From Candidatus Moraniibacteriota bacterium (GTDB taxonomy: Bacteria > Patescibacteriota > Minisyncoccia > Moranbacterales > UBA1568), in the NCBI GenBank assembly GCA_013336285.1, contig JAAXTX010000006.1, positions 1 to 42,904 of the forward strand: 42,904 nt of DNA, written 5' to 3'. The position numbers and the translations under genes are program-made. Shown piece by piece: positions 1 through 8,142 of this stretch. The notes under the pieces were generated by a model, which saw only the letters and a list, made by a program, of their open reading frames with translations, searched no databases and was not told the DNA's origin. Position 1 is the first letter of the stretch. Every line of letters starts with the position of its first letter.

Positions 1-1
1 C

Positions 2-82
2 TACGTAAAAAATCAGGGGACTGAAAAGGAATACGTACAACTCCACCAGGACGCACTGACGTTGTTCGACTACATGCAATAG
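2..82 (+). CDS. tnpA: IS200/IS605 family transposase TnpA, C-terminal fragment (cut by window edge)
   Basis: An open frame enters from the left edge and ends at TAG 80-82, giving 26 residues that finish ...LTLFDYMQ. The sequence resembles the C-terminal tail of IS200-type HUH transposases (KEYVQLHQDALTLFDY), which act as single-strand DNA nucleases recognising end hairpins. The catalytic HUH and tyrosine residues lie outside the window. The hairpin 12 bases downstream and the N-terminal part of a tnpA at the other window edge support the call. Whether the copy is intact cannot be judged. Confidence 0.75.
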   Translation, partial: YVKNQGTEKEYVQLHQDALTLFDYMQ

Positions 83-93
83 CTGCGGCACGA

Positions 94-119
94 TACCCCG
101 TCAGCTCTGCTGCGGGGTA
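94..119 (+). repeat. IS200-type end hairpin (right end)
   Basis: Arms TACCCCG-t-CAGC (94-105) and GCTGCGGGGTA (109-119) enclose a TCT loop, with one unpaired T at 101. The core CAGC-TCT-GCTG is identical to that of the hairpin at 42688-42704. Such imperfect hairpins are the recognition sites of TnpA. Confidence 0.75.
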
Positions 120-334
120 GTTGATTGAAGCATTCCGGGATAAATAAATCGTCTTGCAGACCACTGTAAGACGTCATCCGTTGATTCGATGAGTTAACGC
201 TAATGATTTCTTCCGGTCCGTTGTCGGTCGTTCTCCGGTTCGTCCGATTATTGAGTTCGCGTGGCCGAGTTCGGTTGCGGCGGATTCTGTTTTCGCGGAT
301 TCGCCGTGTTCGCTGCGGGTTTTTCATTGTTTGA

Positions 335-580
335 CTAGAAGTTCGCGCGGTTCGGTCTTTCGGGAGGCGTGTTTATCCGTTCCCGTCGGTCGTTTCCACG
401 TTCATTGTGCCGAGTCGGCGGTCGATCCCGATATTGCAGGTACCGGTCGCCGTCGCGGTAACCGTCATGCATTCCGGGATGCCGGTACGGATGATCCGGT
501 ACGACGATCAGCTCATCACATGCCGATAATCCCAGAAGGCAGATGAAACCGACGGCCAGGGAGGTGAAAGATCTTTTCAT
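335..580 (-). CDS. Small lipoprotein, Arg/Pro/Asp-rich
   Basis: 81 residues. The N-terminus MKRSFTSLAVGFICLLG followed by LSAC is a textbook type II signal peptide with lipobox, so Cys21 should be lipidated and the mature chain anchored outside the membrane. The mature part is low-complexity (Asp, Tyr, Arg, Pro, Asn) with no recognisable domain. A GGAGT Shine-Dalgarno sequence lies about 7 bases before the ATG. The frame ends at a TAG, but the same frame stays open for about 30 further Pro/Asn/Gln-rich codons beyond it, so the stop could be a recent truncation. Function unknown. Confidence 0.65.
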   Translation of the reverse strand: MKRSFTSLAVGFICLLGLSACDELIVVPDHPYRHPGMHDGYRDGDRYLQYRDRPPTRHNERGNDRRERINTPPERPNRANF

Positions 581-730
581 GAATACTCCGGTATTATTTT
601 GGTTAGATTCTACTTGCGTTCAGCCTGCCTTTTGTACGGCCAATACGAGCTTTCGTCAAGCAAAGGATGCGGTGTCATACGGGCGGAAAACGGCGGCGTA
701 ATCGAAATACGTATTATTTGTGCTTCGGTC

Positions 731-764
731 AATAAAAAACGGCTGACGGTTTTGTCGTCAGCCG
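731..764 (-). terminator. Rho-independent terminator of the inositol-phosphatase gene
   Basis: Perfect 9-bp stem CGGCTGACG / CGTCAGCCG (740-748 with 756-764) and a 7-base loop. On the minus strand it is followed by TTTTTTATT. It lies 20 bases beyond the stop of the 784-1668 gene. Confidence 0.88.
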
Positions 765-783
765 ATGTCAAAATTTCGTTTCC

Positions 784-1668
784 CTATCCTGAAATCTGGA
801 CGCTCATATGTTTTTCCAGTGACCTGATATGGTTCCTGTGAATGATGAGCGTCTCGTGTTCCCTGTAGTATTTCTCGTGAGAGAGAACGGGCTCGTATTC
901 AATCCAGCCGTCAGCGAGAGGTCTCAGAAAGACATAGCCGAGTTTTTTCGAAATGCCGATCACGGGAGTCGAATCCCATGGCGTTTCAGCGGAAGGAGGG
1001 ATGAGTAGCGCTCCCACTTCCTGTTTCCAGAGTCTTGCCGCCCACGTGCCGATGCTTCCACCGTCTATCGAAACCGACTTGAATCGGTCGATCGTTTTTC
1101 GGGCGATGTCGCTGTATTCATGCTCCCGGACGCGAAGTTGGATATACATGTTTCCTATATTCTTTCCCCGAGGCTTCCTGAGTCGCTCGCTTATCTCCAG
1201 GTCGGTGATTCTCCAGACTCTCGAAGAGCCCGGTCGGTAACCGAAAAGTTCCTGCGTATTCACGTCGCCGATGTATGCGGATTCGATGACGCCGTCTATT
1301 ACCAGTGCGATCATCGAACCGACCCCATGCGATTGGCGACGGATATACGCCCTCGTGCCGTCAATTGGATCGATAGTGAAGTAGGCGCGTACCCCATATT
1401 TTCCGAGGAACTGTAACGCATCCTCCTCACCGACGAGGCTGAATTTCGGAAAGCATTCCCGCAGGGACTTTACATAGGATTTCTGAGCTTCGGTGTCCGC
1501 ATTGGTCAGCACGTCGTCTTTCCTACCCCCGTAGCCTACCTTTTTTGTTACGTCGAAGGTCGTCATTCTTCTTCTGGCTATGACAACAGCTCTTCTGACT
1601 AGTTCCCGCAATATGAGACCGACGCTGGCGCCGTTCGGTTTAACGATGGCAAGTATCTTTCTGGCCAT
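784..1668 (-). CDS. Inositol-monophosphatase-family phosphatase
   Basis: 294 residues. It carries the family's metal-binding signatures: GEED near residue 81, DPIDGTRAY near residue 101 (the DPxDGT motif), and WDSTPVIGI near the C-terminus in the position of the WDxAAG motif, where the usual Ala-Ala is replaced. Members dephosphorylate myo-inositol 1-phosphate, 3'-phosphoadenosine phosphates or sugar phosphates using two or three Mg ions; the substrate here cannot be told. The start MARKILAI is chosen over an upstream in-frame ATG because GGAGGG sits 6 bases before it. A terminator follows directly, so it looks like a single-gene unit. Confidence 0.8.
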   Translation of the reverse strand: MARKILAIVKPNGASVGLILRELVRRAVVIARRRMTTFDVTKKVGYGGRKDDVLTNADTEAQKSYVKSLRECFPKFSLVGEEDALQFLGKYGVRAYFTIDPIDGTRAYIRRQSHGVGSMIALVIDGVIESAYIGDVNTQELFGYRPGSSRVWRITDLEISERLRKPRGKNIGNMYIQLRVREHEYSDIARKTIDRFKSVSIDGGSIGTWAARLWKQEVGALLIPPSAETPWDSTPVIGISKKLGYVFLRPLADGWIEYEPVLSHEKYYREHETLIIHRNHIRSLEKHMSVQISG

Positions 1669-1709
1669 GTATACCCTCCGCAAATGATTGTTAAGGATTC
1701 GATTCGTAT

Positions 1710-1740
1710 ACAATACACTTGAAATATTAAATTAAGTCAA
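1710..1740 (-). promoter_or_regulatory. Candidate promoter for the inositol-phosphatase gene
   Basis: On the minus strand TTGACT (1740-1735) is followed by AT-rich DNA and by weak -10 candidates TGTATT (17-bp spacing) or TATTGT (19-bp spacing). The -35 box is good and the -10 poor. Confidence 0.4.
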
Positions 1741-1806
1741 GTAATCGTAACAAAAACACAAACCATGATGAGGCATGGCCGTGGGTAGCAGCTGTTGAAT
1801 CGGAAA

Positions 1807-2220
1807 TTATCGTTCCCGGTAAATTTCCTTTTTGGTGCCGTCGTCGGCTGTGACGGTGATGACGGTACGACCTGGAAGCGACGGGACGGTCGGAGTGACT
1901 GTCTTGTGCCTACCTTTCGGGATCGTCAGATCGCCGGTGTCTAGAATATCCTTGTCATGCGTGAAGGTATACGTGAAACGCGTAGCGGAAGAGTGGTTTT
2001 CCACGGTGAAACGGGACGAGTCCGGATCGCGTGTCTCGAAAGAAAGGACCCACCAGTTTTTCCCGTAGTTCGGATCGAGTCCGCGATCGATTCGGAAAAA
2101 GAGGACGCCGGAAGCAATGGCGAAAAATAAAAGGATGACAAAGACCGGATATCGTTCGCCGGCCACGTATCGCACGAGTCGCGTAAATGAATCGTCCTCG
2201 CGTTTATTTGTCGCGCTCAT
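1807..2220 (-). CDS. Single-pass membrane protein with extracytoplasmic beta-rich domain
   Basis: 137 residues. A short charged N-terminus is followed by one hydrophobic segment (FVILLFFAIASGVLFF, about residues 28-43) and then a soluble domain rich in Thr, Val and Ser (SRFTVENHSSATRFTYTF) that looks like an Ig-like beta sandwich. I do not recognise a named family. The ATG at 2220 overlaps the last codons of the upstream GT-C-like gene by 17 bases, so the two are probably translated together and may form one membrane complex. Longer in-frame starts up to 2286 exist but would lie deep inside the upstream gene. Confidence 0.6.
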   Translation of the reverse strand: MSATNKREDDSFTRLVRYVAGERYPVFVILLFFAIASGVLFFRIDRGLDPNYGKNWWVLSFETRDPDSSRFTVENHSSATRFTYTFTHDKDILDTGDLTIPKGRHKTVTPTVPSLPGRTVITVTADDGTKKEIYRER

Positions 2221-4177
2221 AGAGTTGTATGGTCGATCCGGCATATATTCTCGAGAAGTCATGGGATTTTTCGAACTGCGTGGCATCGAACGCGGGATTG
2301 ATCCCGAGCAGGTTTACGTTCAGGTCTTCATAGCATTTGCGTCCTTCCGGAAGATTCGGGACGGAAATCATGCGGAGCGTGCACTGTTCACGGGGATTAG
2401 CCTCATCCGTGTATCGTTTGAAATAACCTCGGGAAAGCGGGTATGCGTAGTCGCGCATAAAGAAGAGTTTCATCCAGGCGTCGGCGGCGAGGTAGTTGTG
2501 GTCTTTCAGAAAAAGGTCGTCCGGGAGGGACCGGTCCGCTAGATATCGCGATGCATGGAAAACCTCAACCGTTTCCTGCGCCTTACCCGCGGATGACAGC
2601 GACGATTGGTTGTCATGTGAACCGTTCCAGGTAGAGAAAGCGAACAGAACGAGTGCGGCGAACAGGAACGTTCCGCCGGGGAGCAGCACGCCGTCGTTCT
2701 TTACGTCGGATTTTCTGAAAAGGGCGGGAAAGGCTGCAAGGAACAATCCCGCAAGGACGGAGAACGGGAACGAGACGTAGTTTCCGATCCTGTTGGAAGG
2801 AATATCGAGAAATACCCAATTCGGATGAAGCGTGATGAGCAGGAGCGTGAAACCCCATCCGAACAGGAAAGGGAATGCCTGTGAGCGTCGTATCGGACGG
2901 ATGGCGGCGATGAGTAGAAGCGCGGCGATGCCGATGGACATACGCGCACTGCCGGCCGAATCTGATACCTGAAAGAAAGAAAGGCCGGTTCGGGTCGCTT
3001 TTGAAGGTGTACCGACCGCGGTTGTGACGGCATTCGTGGCGATGTAGGTTGGTAATGAGACGAACGTCATGAACGTAGCCGTGAAAGCAAGCATGAGAAT
3101 CGGGTATGGCGAGAGAAACAGCTTTCCTATCCGTTTGCCCAGGCCGGGAAGGTCCCTGAATGAGACGGCGATAAGGGTGAGAATGATGCCGGCCAGGATG
3201 AAGACAAGAATGAAAGTCGAGAGATGGTGAGTATATGCGAGTATGAACGAAAGCAATATCCCGAGACCGAGGAATCGGGAGTCCTCTTCCGTGAAGGCTC
3301 GAAAAAAGGCAAGTATGACGAGCGGTATCGCTAGATCGCCGATAAGATTTCCGACCACTCCTCCGGATACGAACTTCGCTTCCGGTGAAGAGAAAGCGAA
3401 TAATGGTCCTGCAAACAGAAGGACGGCTAAGCCGACGGAGACAGGCGAAATCGACTGATGCGGAAAAAAGCGCGTAGCCAGTCGGATTGCGAGTGTGAAT
3501 AGTGAGATGATCGAAAGAATGTCGATGAGAAGGAGGAAAGACACGGGAAAGGCAGAGATGAAAGAGGCTCCTGAGAGTTTGGCAACGGCAGCGAACGGGA
3601 GATGTTCCCCGATGATGAAATCCGAAATGGGTTCGGGGGAGGAGAGCGTGGAATGTCCGTCTTCTGTCTCGACGATTTCCCGCTTGGAATAATCGGGAAG
3701 ACGTCCGGTATCGACAATGATCTTGGCCCAGTATGAATGGTGGCCGAGGTCTGTTCCGGTCGGGAGACCGGCATCCGCGAGGAATATCGTTTTTAGGAAA
3801 ATCGTGAGTCCTATGAGGAGGACGAAAAGTTTGCGCTCGATCGGGGAGAATCGGACCGGATCATGGGGCATGTCTTCCCGCGTCACCGATTTGCTGACCG
3901 TTTTTCCGGAAGCGAAACGTTCAAATCCGAGACGAAGGATACATGCCGCGAGTGGTATCGCGATGAAGGAGGAAAATACGATGGGTGCCGAAAGGACAAC
4001 CCCGGATTCGCCAAGAAAGATCATCGAGAAATCGAGTGAACCGACTCCTATCATGAACGAAAAAACGAATCTCTCGAGAGTGGAGAGTCGGAAGTTTTTT
4101 CCGAACAGTCCCAGGAGGAGGAAATGTCCGGAAAGGGGTATGAGGAGCGTGACGAGAAGAAAGAGCAAAAAAGGCAT
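2204..4177 (-). CDS. Large polytopic membrane protein, GT-C glycosyltransferase-like
   Basis: 657 residues with about a dozen hydrophobic segments and a soluble C-terminal part from about residue 520. An extracytoplasmic loop holds TDLGHHSYWAKIIVDTG near residue 140, in the position where GT-C enzymes (PMT/ArnT/STT3 types) carry acidic catalytic residues between the first membrane helices. I infer a lipid-linked sugar transferase or similar glycan-handling protein; the family is not certain. It starts 8 bases after the stop of the 81-residue membrane gene and overlaps the next gene, making a three-gene minus-strand operon divergent from the polysaccharide cluster. Confidence 0.6.
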   Translation of the reverse strand: MPFLLFLLVTLLIPLSGHFLLLGLFGKNFRLSTLERFVFSFMIGVGSLDFSMIFLGESGVVLSAPIVFSSFIAIPLAACILRLGFERFASGKTVSKSVTREDMPHDPVRFSPIERKLFVLLIGLTIFLKTIFLADAGLPTGTDLGHHSYWAKIIVDTGRLPDYSKREIVETEDGHSTLSSPEPISDFIIGEHLPFAAVAKLSGASFISAFPVSFLLLIDILSIISLFTLAIRLATRFFPHQSISPVSVGLAVLLFAGPLFAFSSPEAKFVSGGVVGNLIGDLAIPLVILAFFRAFTEEDSRFLGLGILLSFILAYTHHLSTFILVFILAGIILTLIAVSFRDLPGLGKRIGKLFLSPYPILMLAFTATFMTFVSLPTYIATNAVTTAVGTPSKATRTGLSFFQVSDSAGSARMSIGIAALLLIAAIRPIRRSQAFPFLFGWGFTLLLITLHPNWVFLDIPSNRIGNYVSFPFSVLAGLFLAAFPALFRKSDVKNDGVLLPGGTFLFAALVLFAFSTWNGSHDNQSSLSSAGKAQETVEVFHASRYLADRSLPDDLFLKDHNYLAADAWMKLFFMRDYAYPLSRGYFKRYTDEANPREQCTLRMISVPNLPEGRKCYEDLNVNLLGINPAFDATQFEKSHDFSRIYAGSTIQLYERDK

Positions 4178-4184
4178 AGCGCAA

Positions 4185-4430
4185 TCATTTTTTCGCCTGT
4201 TTCCGAATGAGTATCCCCGGATCGATACAGTTCCACTTGCAGTCTTTCTCGACGCCCTGGACCCCTTTGAGAATTACGGTCCTACGGCAGTCGGACAGCA
4301 TTCTGTCACATTGGGCTTTTTGTTGGGAAAAATATGCCCAATTCGGCTCATACCCGAAATATCGGAGCCCGAAGACGGTCAATGTCAGAATCCCGGCGAT
4401 CCAGATGGCAAGTCGGATAACATGAAACAT
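4185..4430 (-). CDS. Small membrane protein with paired cysteines
   Basis: 81 residues. One N-terminal transmembrane segment (about residues 4-23) is followed by a Cys-containing soluble stretch (AQCDRMLSDCRRTV, EKDCKWNC) that would face outside and could form disulfides. The ATG at 4430 is preferred over upstream in-frame ATGs because AGGA lies about 10 bases upstream and an extended -10 promoter sits just before it; longer versions would run into the divergent promoter. It leads the operon with the GT-C-like gene. Function unknown. Confidence 0.65.
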   Translation of the reverse strand: MFHVIRLAIWIAGILTLTVFGLRYFGYEPNWAYFSQQKAQCDRMLSDCRRTVILKGVQGVEKDCKWNCIDPGILIRKQAKK

Positions 4431-4450
4431 AAGGGTATTTTCCTTCCTCA

Positions 4451-4459
4451 ATAATAGCA
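4451..4459 (-). promoter_or_regulatory. Extended -10 promoter of the minus-strand membrane operon
   Basis: Minus strand reads TGC-TATTAT, an extended -10 (TGn) with 5 of 6 consensus bases. Predicted start about 14 bases before the ATG at 4430. No clear -35. Confidence 0.5.
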
Positions 4460-4498
4460 CACAAGCCCGGGTGAGGCACGGTTCACGCGTCAGACTCC

Positions 4499-4526
4499 TT
4501 GCTTTTTCGGACTGGAGTCGTATCAT
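4499..4526 (+). promoter_or_regulatory. Candidate promoter of the polysaccharide cluster
   Basis: TTGCTT (4499-4504), 16-bp spacer, TATCAT (4521-4526). If used, transcription starts near 4533, downstream of the possible ATG at 4525, which favours 4576 as the dehydrogenase start. Confidence 0.4.
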
Positions 4527-4575
4527 GACAGAGAACGGCATTAACGGCCGTATTGGTAATTTTTTTCAATGCTGT

Positions 4576-5910
4576 ATGAAAACCGAAGGAAAAACTGAAT
4601 CCAAGAGTGATAAGACCGCAAAGAAGGAAACGGTAGCGGTGATGGGTCTCGGATATGTCGGACTGCCGCTTGCGCTCCTGTCGCGGGAGAGCGGTTACGA
4701 GGTCATAGGATTCGATGTCAATGAGAAGCTTGTCGACAAGATAAATCGCGGCATCTGCCCGATTCCGGATGATGAGAAAGTCGTGAGTAAATTCAAGGAA
4801 AATCGGTTCGTAGCGACTACCGATCCGAAAGAACTCAGGAGAGCTGACATCATCCTGATAGCGGTGCCGACGCCGGTAGACGAGATGCAGAATCCGGTCT
4901 ATGACTATGTTGTCGGGGCCGCGACGTTTGCGGCGGAGAATCTTAAGAAAGGAGCACTGGTCGTTCTTGAGTCGACGGTGAATCCGGGTGCCTGCGAGGA
5001 AGTGGTTTTGCCGATTTTCGAAGGACGCGGCATAAAGGTCGGCCGTGATGTCGAGATCGCGCACTCACCGGAACGTATCGATCCCGGAAAGTCCGTCTTC
5101 AGCGCGGGATGGCATATCGGTAATACGCCACGCGTCGTCGGGTCGTTCACGAAACAGGGAACGAAACAGGCACTCGGTTTCTACCGTTCCATCATCGACG
5201 CTGAAGTGCGGCCGATGAAATCCATCCGTGAGGCGGAAGCAGTCAAGATTCTCGAGAATACGTTCCGCGATATCAATATCGCTTTCATCAATGAGATTGC
5301 CCAATGTTTCGATCTCCTCGATATCGACGTGCTCGACGTCATCGAGGGTGCGAAAACCAAGCCGTACTCGTTCATGGCGCACTATCCGTCCTGCGGGGTT
5401 GGTGGCCACTGTATCCCGGTAGATCCGTATTATCTGATTGAACAGGCGCAGAAGGCCGGATTCGATCATAAGTTCATGCGCCGCGCCCGCGAGGTGAACA
5501 ACTTCATGCCCGAATATACGGTCGAGCGGATGCAAGACGCGCTCAACTCGATCAAGCGTCCGATGAAGGGCGAGAAGATCGGCGTCATGGGACTCGCATA
5601 CAAGGCGAATGTCGACGACCTCCGTGAATCGCCGTCGAAGAAGATCATCAAGCATCTGAAACATCATGAAGCTGATGTCATCACCTTCGATCCCCATATC
5701 CCGGCGAAGAGCGACGTGAAGACGCTCGAGGCGTTTCTCAAGAAGGTCGACCATATCTTGCTCACCGTGAATCATGACGCGTTCCTTGAGATTGATCCGG
5801 CGACGTTCAAAAAGTACGGCATTAAGGTCATCATCGACGGAAAGAACTGTCTCGACAAGGAGGCTATCAAGAAACAAGGGATCGTCTACCGCGGCATCGG
5901 ACGCCGCTAA
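4576..5910 (+). CDS. UDP-N-acetyl sugar 6-dehydrogenase (WbpA/WecC-type nucleotide-sugar dehydrogenase)
   Basis: 444 residues, normal for the family. N-terminal Rossmann motif GLGYVGLP near residue 20; LESTVNPG; AHSPERIDPG; the catalytic-cysteine loop GVGGHCIPVDP; and the C-terminal UDP-binding motif LAYKANVDDLRESPS. The enzyme oxidises C6 of a UDP-HexNAc to a uronic acid using NAD twice. The AHSPERIDPG and GGHCIPVDP forms point to the UDP-GlcNAc/ManNAc subgroup rather than UDP-glucose dehydrogenase. The start is uncertain: ATG 4525 has GGAG upstream but overlaps a possible -10 box, while 4576 gives the usual N-terminus. First gene of the surface-glycan cluster. Confidence 0.9.
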   Translation: MKTEGKTESKSDKTAKKETVAVMGLGYVGLPLALLSRESGYEVIGFDVNEKLVDKINRGICPIPDDEKVVSKFKENRFVATTDPKELRRADIILIAVPTPVDEMQNPVYDYVVGAATFAAENLKKGALVVLESTVNPGACEEVVLPIFEGRGIKVGRDVEIAHSPERIDPGKSVFSAGWHIGNTPRVVGSFTKQGTKQALGFYRSIIDAEVRPMKSIREAEAVKILENTFRDINIAFINEIAQCFDLLDIDVLDVIEGAKTKPYSFMAHYPSCGVGGHCIPVDPYYLIEQAQKAGFDHKFMRRAREVNNFMPEYTVERMQDALNSIKRPMKGEKIGVMGLAYKANVDDLRESPSKKIIKHLKHHEADVITFDPHIPAKSDVKTLEAFLKKVDHILLTVNHDAFLEIDPATFKKYGIKVIIDGKNCLDKEAIKKQGIVYRGIGRR

Positions 5911-5929
5911 CGTCCGTTATCCCGACTTC

Positions 5930-5959
5930 GGAAAACCTCGGCATTCGCCGGGGTTTTCC
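5930..5959 (+). terminator. Hairpin after the dehydrogenase gene, likely intrinsic terminator
   Basis: Arms GGAAAACC-t-CGGC and GCCG-g-GGTTTTCC form a 13-pair stem (one T-G pair) around an ATTC loop. The T-run is inside the 3' arm and no further T-tract follows, so termination may be partial and read-through into the next gene possible. Confidence 0.55.
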
Positions 5960-5995
5960 TGTACAAAGCGGGGATTCGGGTATATCCTGAAGGGG

Positions 5996-6940
5996 ATGAA
6001 AACGGTAACCACTAAGCGGCAGACTATGAAACTGATCGTGAACATGCCGGGGTACAACGAAGAAGAGAAGATCGCCGAGACCATCCGTCGTGTCCCCCGA
6101 AAGATCGAGGGTATCGACGAAGTCCTGGTTCAGGTCGTCGATGATGGATCGAAGGACCGGACCGTCGAAGAAGCGAAGAAAGGCGGAGCGGATATCATCA
6201 TTTCCCATGACGGAAACCGCGGTCTCGGGGTCATGTTCCGTACCATGCGTCAGAGCGCGATCGACAATAAGGCCGATATCCTTGTAAACATAGACGCCGA
6301 CGGTCAGTTTGACCCGGAGGATATCAGGCAGATCATCCGTCCTATCCTGGAACATAAGGCGGACATCGTCATCGCTGATCGCTTCTCCCGTTCCACGGCT
6401 AAGAACATACCGTTTCTCAAAGACAAGCTCAATCGTCTCGGGGCGTGGCTCGTGGCCCGGGCGACGGGCAAGCCGGTAGTGGATCTCACTTGCGGATTCC
6501 GTGCGCATAATCGTGAAGCCATCCTGCGCCTGTCTGATCCGACCGGATTCACCTATACCCAAGAGACCATTATCGATGCTATCGGTAAGAATCTCAAACT
6601 CACATGGATTCCGGTCGTTGTCACATATCATGAGGGACGTAAGTCCCGAGTGGTCAAGACGATCTGGACCTACGTGGCTTCCAGCGCCCGGATCATGGTC
6701 CGCGCGTTCCGTGATATCCAGCCGATGAAGTTCTTTTCCGTTCCGGGTCTCGTCTTCATGACGGCGGCAGTGGTCTGGGTCGTGATTCTGAGCGGACGAT
6801 ACCCGTTGACCACACTCGGATTTTTCCTGGTCGGCATCCAGTTCCTGGTTTTCGGTCTCATCGCCGATATGATCAAATCCAGCCGTGCCTTGAACGAGGA
6901 AATCCTGTACCGCCTTCGCAAACAGGATATCGAACGTTGA
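5996..6940 (+). CDS. GT2 glycosyltransferase, dolichol/polyprenyl-phosphate sugar synthase-like
   Basis: 314 residues. GT-A domain with NMPGYNEEEKI, VVDDGSKDRTVE and the metal-binding DADGQFDP, then GFRAHNREA, as in DPM1/DPG-synthase-type GT2 enzymes that transfer a sugar from a nucleotide to polyprenyl phosphate. Two C-terminal hydrophobic segments (about residues 240-285) should anchor it to the inner membrane. The start could be 5996 or 6026 (MKLIVNMP); a TATCCT -10 ending 7 bases before 5996 fits a leaderless start there. Its lipid-linked sugar could feed the GT-C-like protein encoded divergently. Confidence 0.85.
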   Translation: MKTVTTKRQTMKLIVNMPGYNEEEKIAETIRRVPRKIEGIDEVLVQVVDDGSKDRTVEEAKKGGADIIISHDGNRGLGVMFRTMRQSAIDNKADILVNIDADGQFDPEDIRQIIRPILEHKADIVIADRFSRSTAKNIPFLKDKLNRLGAWLVARATGKPVVDLTCGFRAHNREAILRLSDPTGFTYTQETIIDAIGKNLKLTWIPVVVTYHEGRKSRVVKTIWTYVASSARIMVRAFRDIQPMKFFSVPGLVFMTAAVVWVVILSGRYPLTTLGFFLVGIQFLVFGLIADMIKSSRALNEEILYRLRKQDIER

Positions 6941-6970
6941 ACGGTATAACGATCGCGGTATCTGGACCCG

Positions 6971-6995
6971 GACGGACGCCCATCGGGTGTCCGTC
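6971..6995 (+). other. Strong intergenic stem-loop
   Basis: Arms GACGGACGCCC and GGGTGTCCGTC pair over 11 positions (one G-T) around an ATC loop. It lies between the GT2 stop and the next promoter. With no T-tract after it, it is a weak terminator candidate or an RNA-processing/stability element. Confidence 0.5.
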
Positions 6996-7018
6996 ACGGC
7001 ATACCGGGACCGGTTCGA

Positions 7019-7024
7019 TAAGAT
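7019..7024 (+). promoter_or_regulatory. -10 box TAAGAT exactly 6 bases before ATG 7031
   Basis: TAAGAT, then CACCCT, then ATG. The spacing puts the predicted transcription start on the A of the start codon (leaderless mRNA). No Shine-Dalgarno sequence is present. Confidence 0.5.
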
Positions 7025-7030
7025 CACCCT

Positions 7031-8131
7031 ATGAAGATCCTCTTCGTATCACGTGCATACCCGCCGATTATGGGCGGTATTGAACGGCAGAACTTCGAAC
7101 TGGCGCAATCCTTGGGACGAGTCGCGGACGTCACGATAGTGGCGAACACGAAAGGCAAGAAGTTTCTTCCGTTGTTCCTGCCGTATGCGATGTTCCGTAT
7201 CATTTGGGATTTGTCGCGGCACGACGTAGTGCTACTTGGTGATGGCGTATTGGCGCCGCTTGGCGCCGTCGCACGCATCATCATGCCGAAGAAGCGTGTC
7301 TTCGCGGTCATCCACGGACTCGATGTCACGTTTTGTCAGAAGAAATCGCTCATGGGACGCGTATATCGCGCGGTCAATATCCCGTCGCTCCGTCGACTGG
7401 ATCGACTTATCATGGTTGGTCGCCATACGATCGACGAGGCGGTCAAAGTCGGCGTGGATCGTGAACGGTGCACGTTCATCCCGAATGGCCTTTATCCTGA
7501 CGAGATCCGTGAGCCGCACACCCGAAAGGAACTCGCTGAACTGATCGACATGGATCTCGGCGGTAAGAAAGTCATACTGCGAGTAGGCCGTTTCGTGCCT
7601 CACAAAGGGACGGCATGGTTCATCGACAAGGTTATGCCGCTTCTGTCGCAGGAATATGTCCTGGTCGCTGCGGGCGGACGAAACCGTACGACCGTAGGGG
7701 ATCGCGACGCGTACACGGATGCCGAAGATGCGATAAATCGGAACGGTCTGGTCGATCGCGTCCGGCTTCTGACAAATCGTCCCTGGAGCGATATGAAGAT
7801 TCTCTTCAATGCCGCGGATGCCTACGTATCACCTAATATCGACATCGCCGGTTCGATGGAAGGCTTCGGAATAAACGCGATCGAAGCCGCCGCCTGCGAG
7901 CGGGTCGTCGTTTGTTCGGACTTTCAAGGACTCAAGGATGCCATCCACGACGGTGAGAACGGCTTCATGGTTCCGCAAGGTGACGAACAGGCATGGGCGG
8001 ATAAGCTGCGATCGGTTTTTGCTGACGGTTTCGACCGCGTTACATTCGGTGAAAATGCGCGTGCCTATACCGTCGAACACTTCGCTTGGGACGGTATCGC
8101 GAAACGGTATATGGATGTCATCTCGAAATAA
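7031..8131 (+). CDS. GT4 family glycosyltransferase
   Basis: 366 residues with the GT-B layout: N-terminal acceptor domain opening MKILFVSRAYPPIMGGIE (the glycine-rich GGIE loop), and C-terminal donor domain with RVGRFVPHKG and EGFGINAIEAAA, the E-x7-E motif of GT4 retaining enzymes. It should transfer a sugar from a nucleotide donor during glycan assembly at the cytoplasmic face. No Shine-Dalgarno; the -10-like TAAGAT six bases upstream suggests its own leaderless transcript. The transporter gene follows after 11 bases and is probably co-transcribed. Confidence 0.88.
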   Translation: MKILFVSRAYPPIMGGIERQNFELAQSLGRVADVTIVANTKGKKFLPLFLPYAMFRIIWDLSRHDVVLLGDGVLAPLGAVARIIMPKKRVFAVIHGLDVTFCQKKSLMGRVYRAVNIPSLRRLDRLIMVGRHTIDEAVKVGVDRERCTFIPNGLYPDEIREPHTRKELAELIDMDLGGKKVILRVGRFVPHKGTAWFIDKVMPLLSQEYVLVAAGGRNRTTVGDRDAYTDAEDAINRNGLVDRVRLLTNRPWSDMKILFNAADAYVSPNIDIAGSMEGFGINAIEAAACERVVVCSDFQGLKDAIHDGENGFMVPQGDEQAWADKLRSVFADGFDRVTFGENARAYTVEHFAWDGIAKRYMDVISK

Positions 8132-8142
8132 GCCGACCTGAT

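Larger units (their letters stand above)
1..119 (+). mobile_element. IS200/IS605-type element, right (3') part only
   Basis: The left edge of the window holds the 3' end of an IS200-like element: the end of its transposase reading frame, then an imperfect hairpin of the kind found at the subterminal ends of these elements. The same hairpin sequence recurs upstream of a tnpA start at the right edge of the window, in the same orientation, which supports the assignment. The exact outer boundary cannot be fixed because IS200/IS605 elements have no terminal inverted repeats and make no target duplication. Confidence 0.8.

Noticed and set aside
70-327. 85-codon minus-strand ORF rich in Arg and Asn
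   Set aside because: It overlaps the IS hairpin and the end of tnpA, is low-complexity, has no ribosome site, and the lipoprotein's own frame explains the composition of the neighbouring DNA.
599-841. 80-codon plus-strand ORF
   Set aside because: It spans a perfect minus-strand terminator and runs into the phosphatase gene; no start signal.
5065-7027. Long minus-strand ORFs (270 and 386 codons) opposite the dehydrogenase and GT2 genes
   Set aside because: They are antisense shadows of well-conserved genes and show no family motif of their own.
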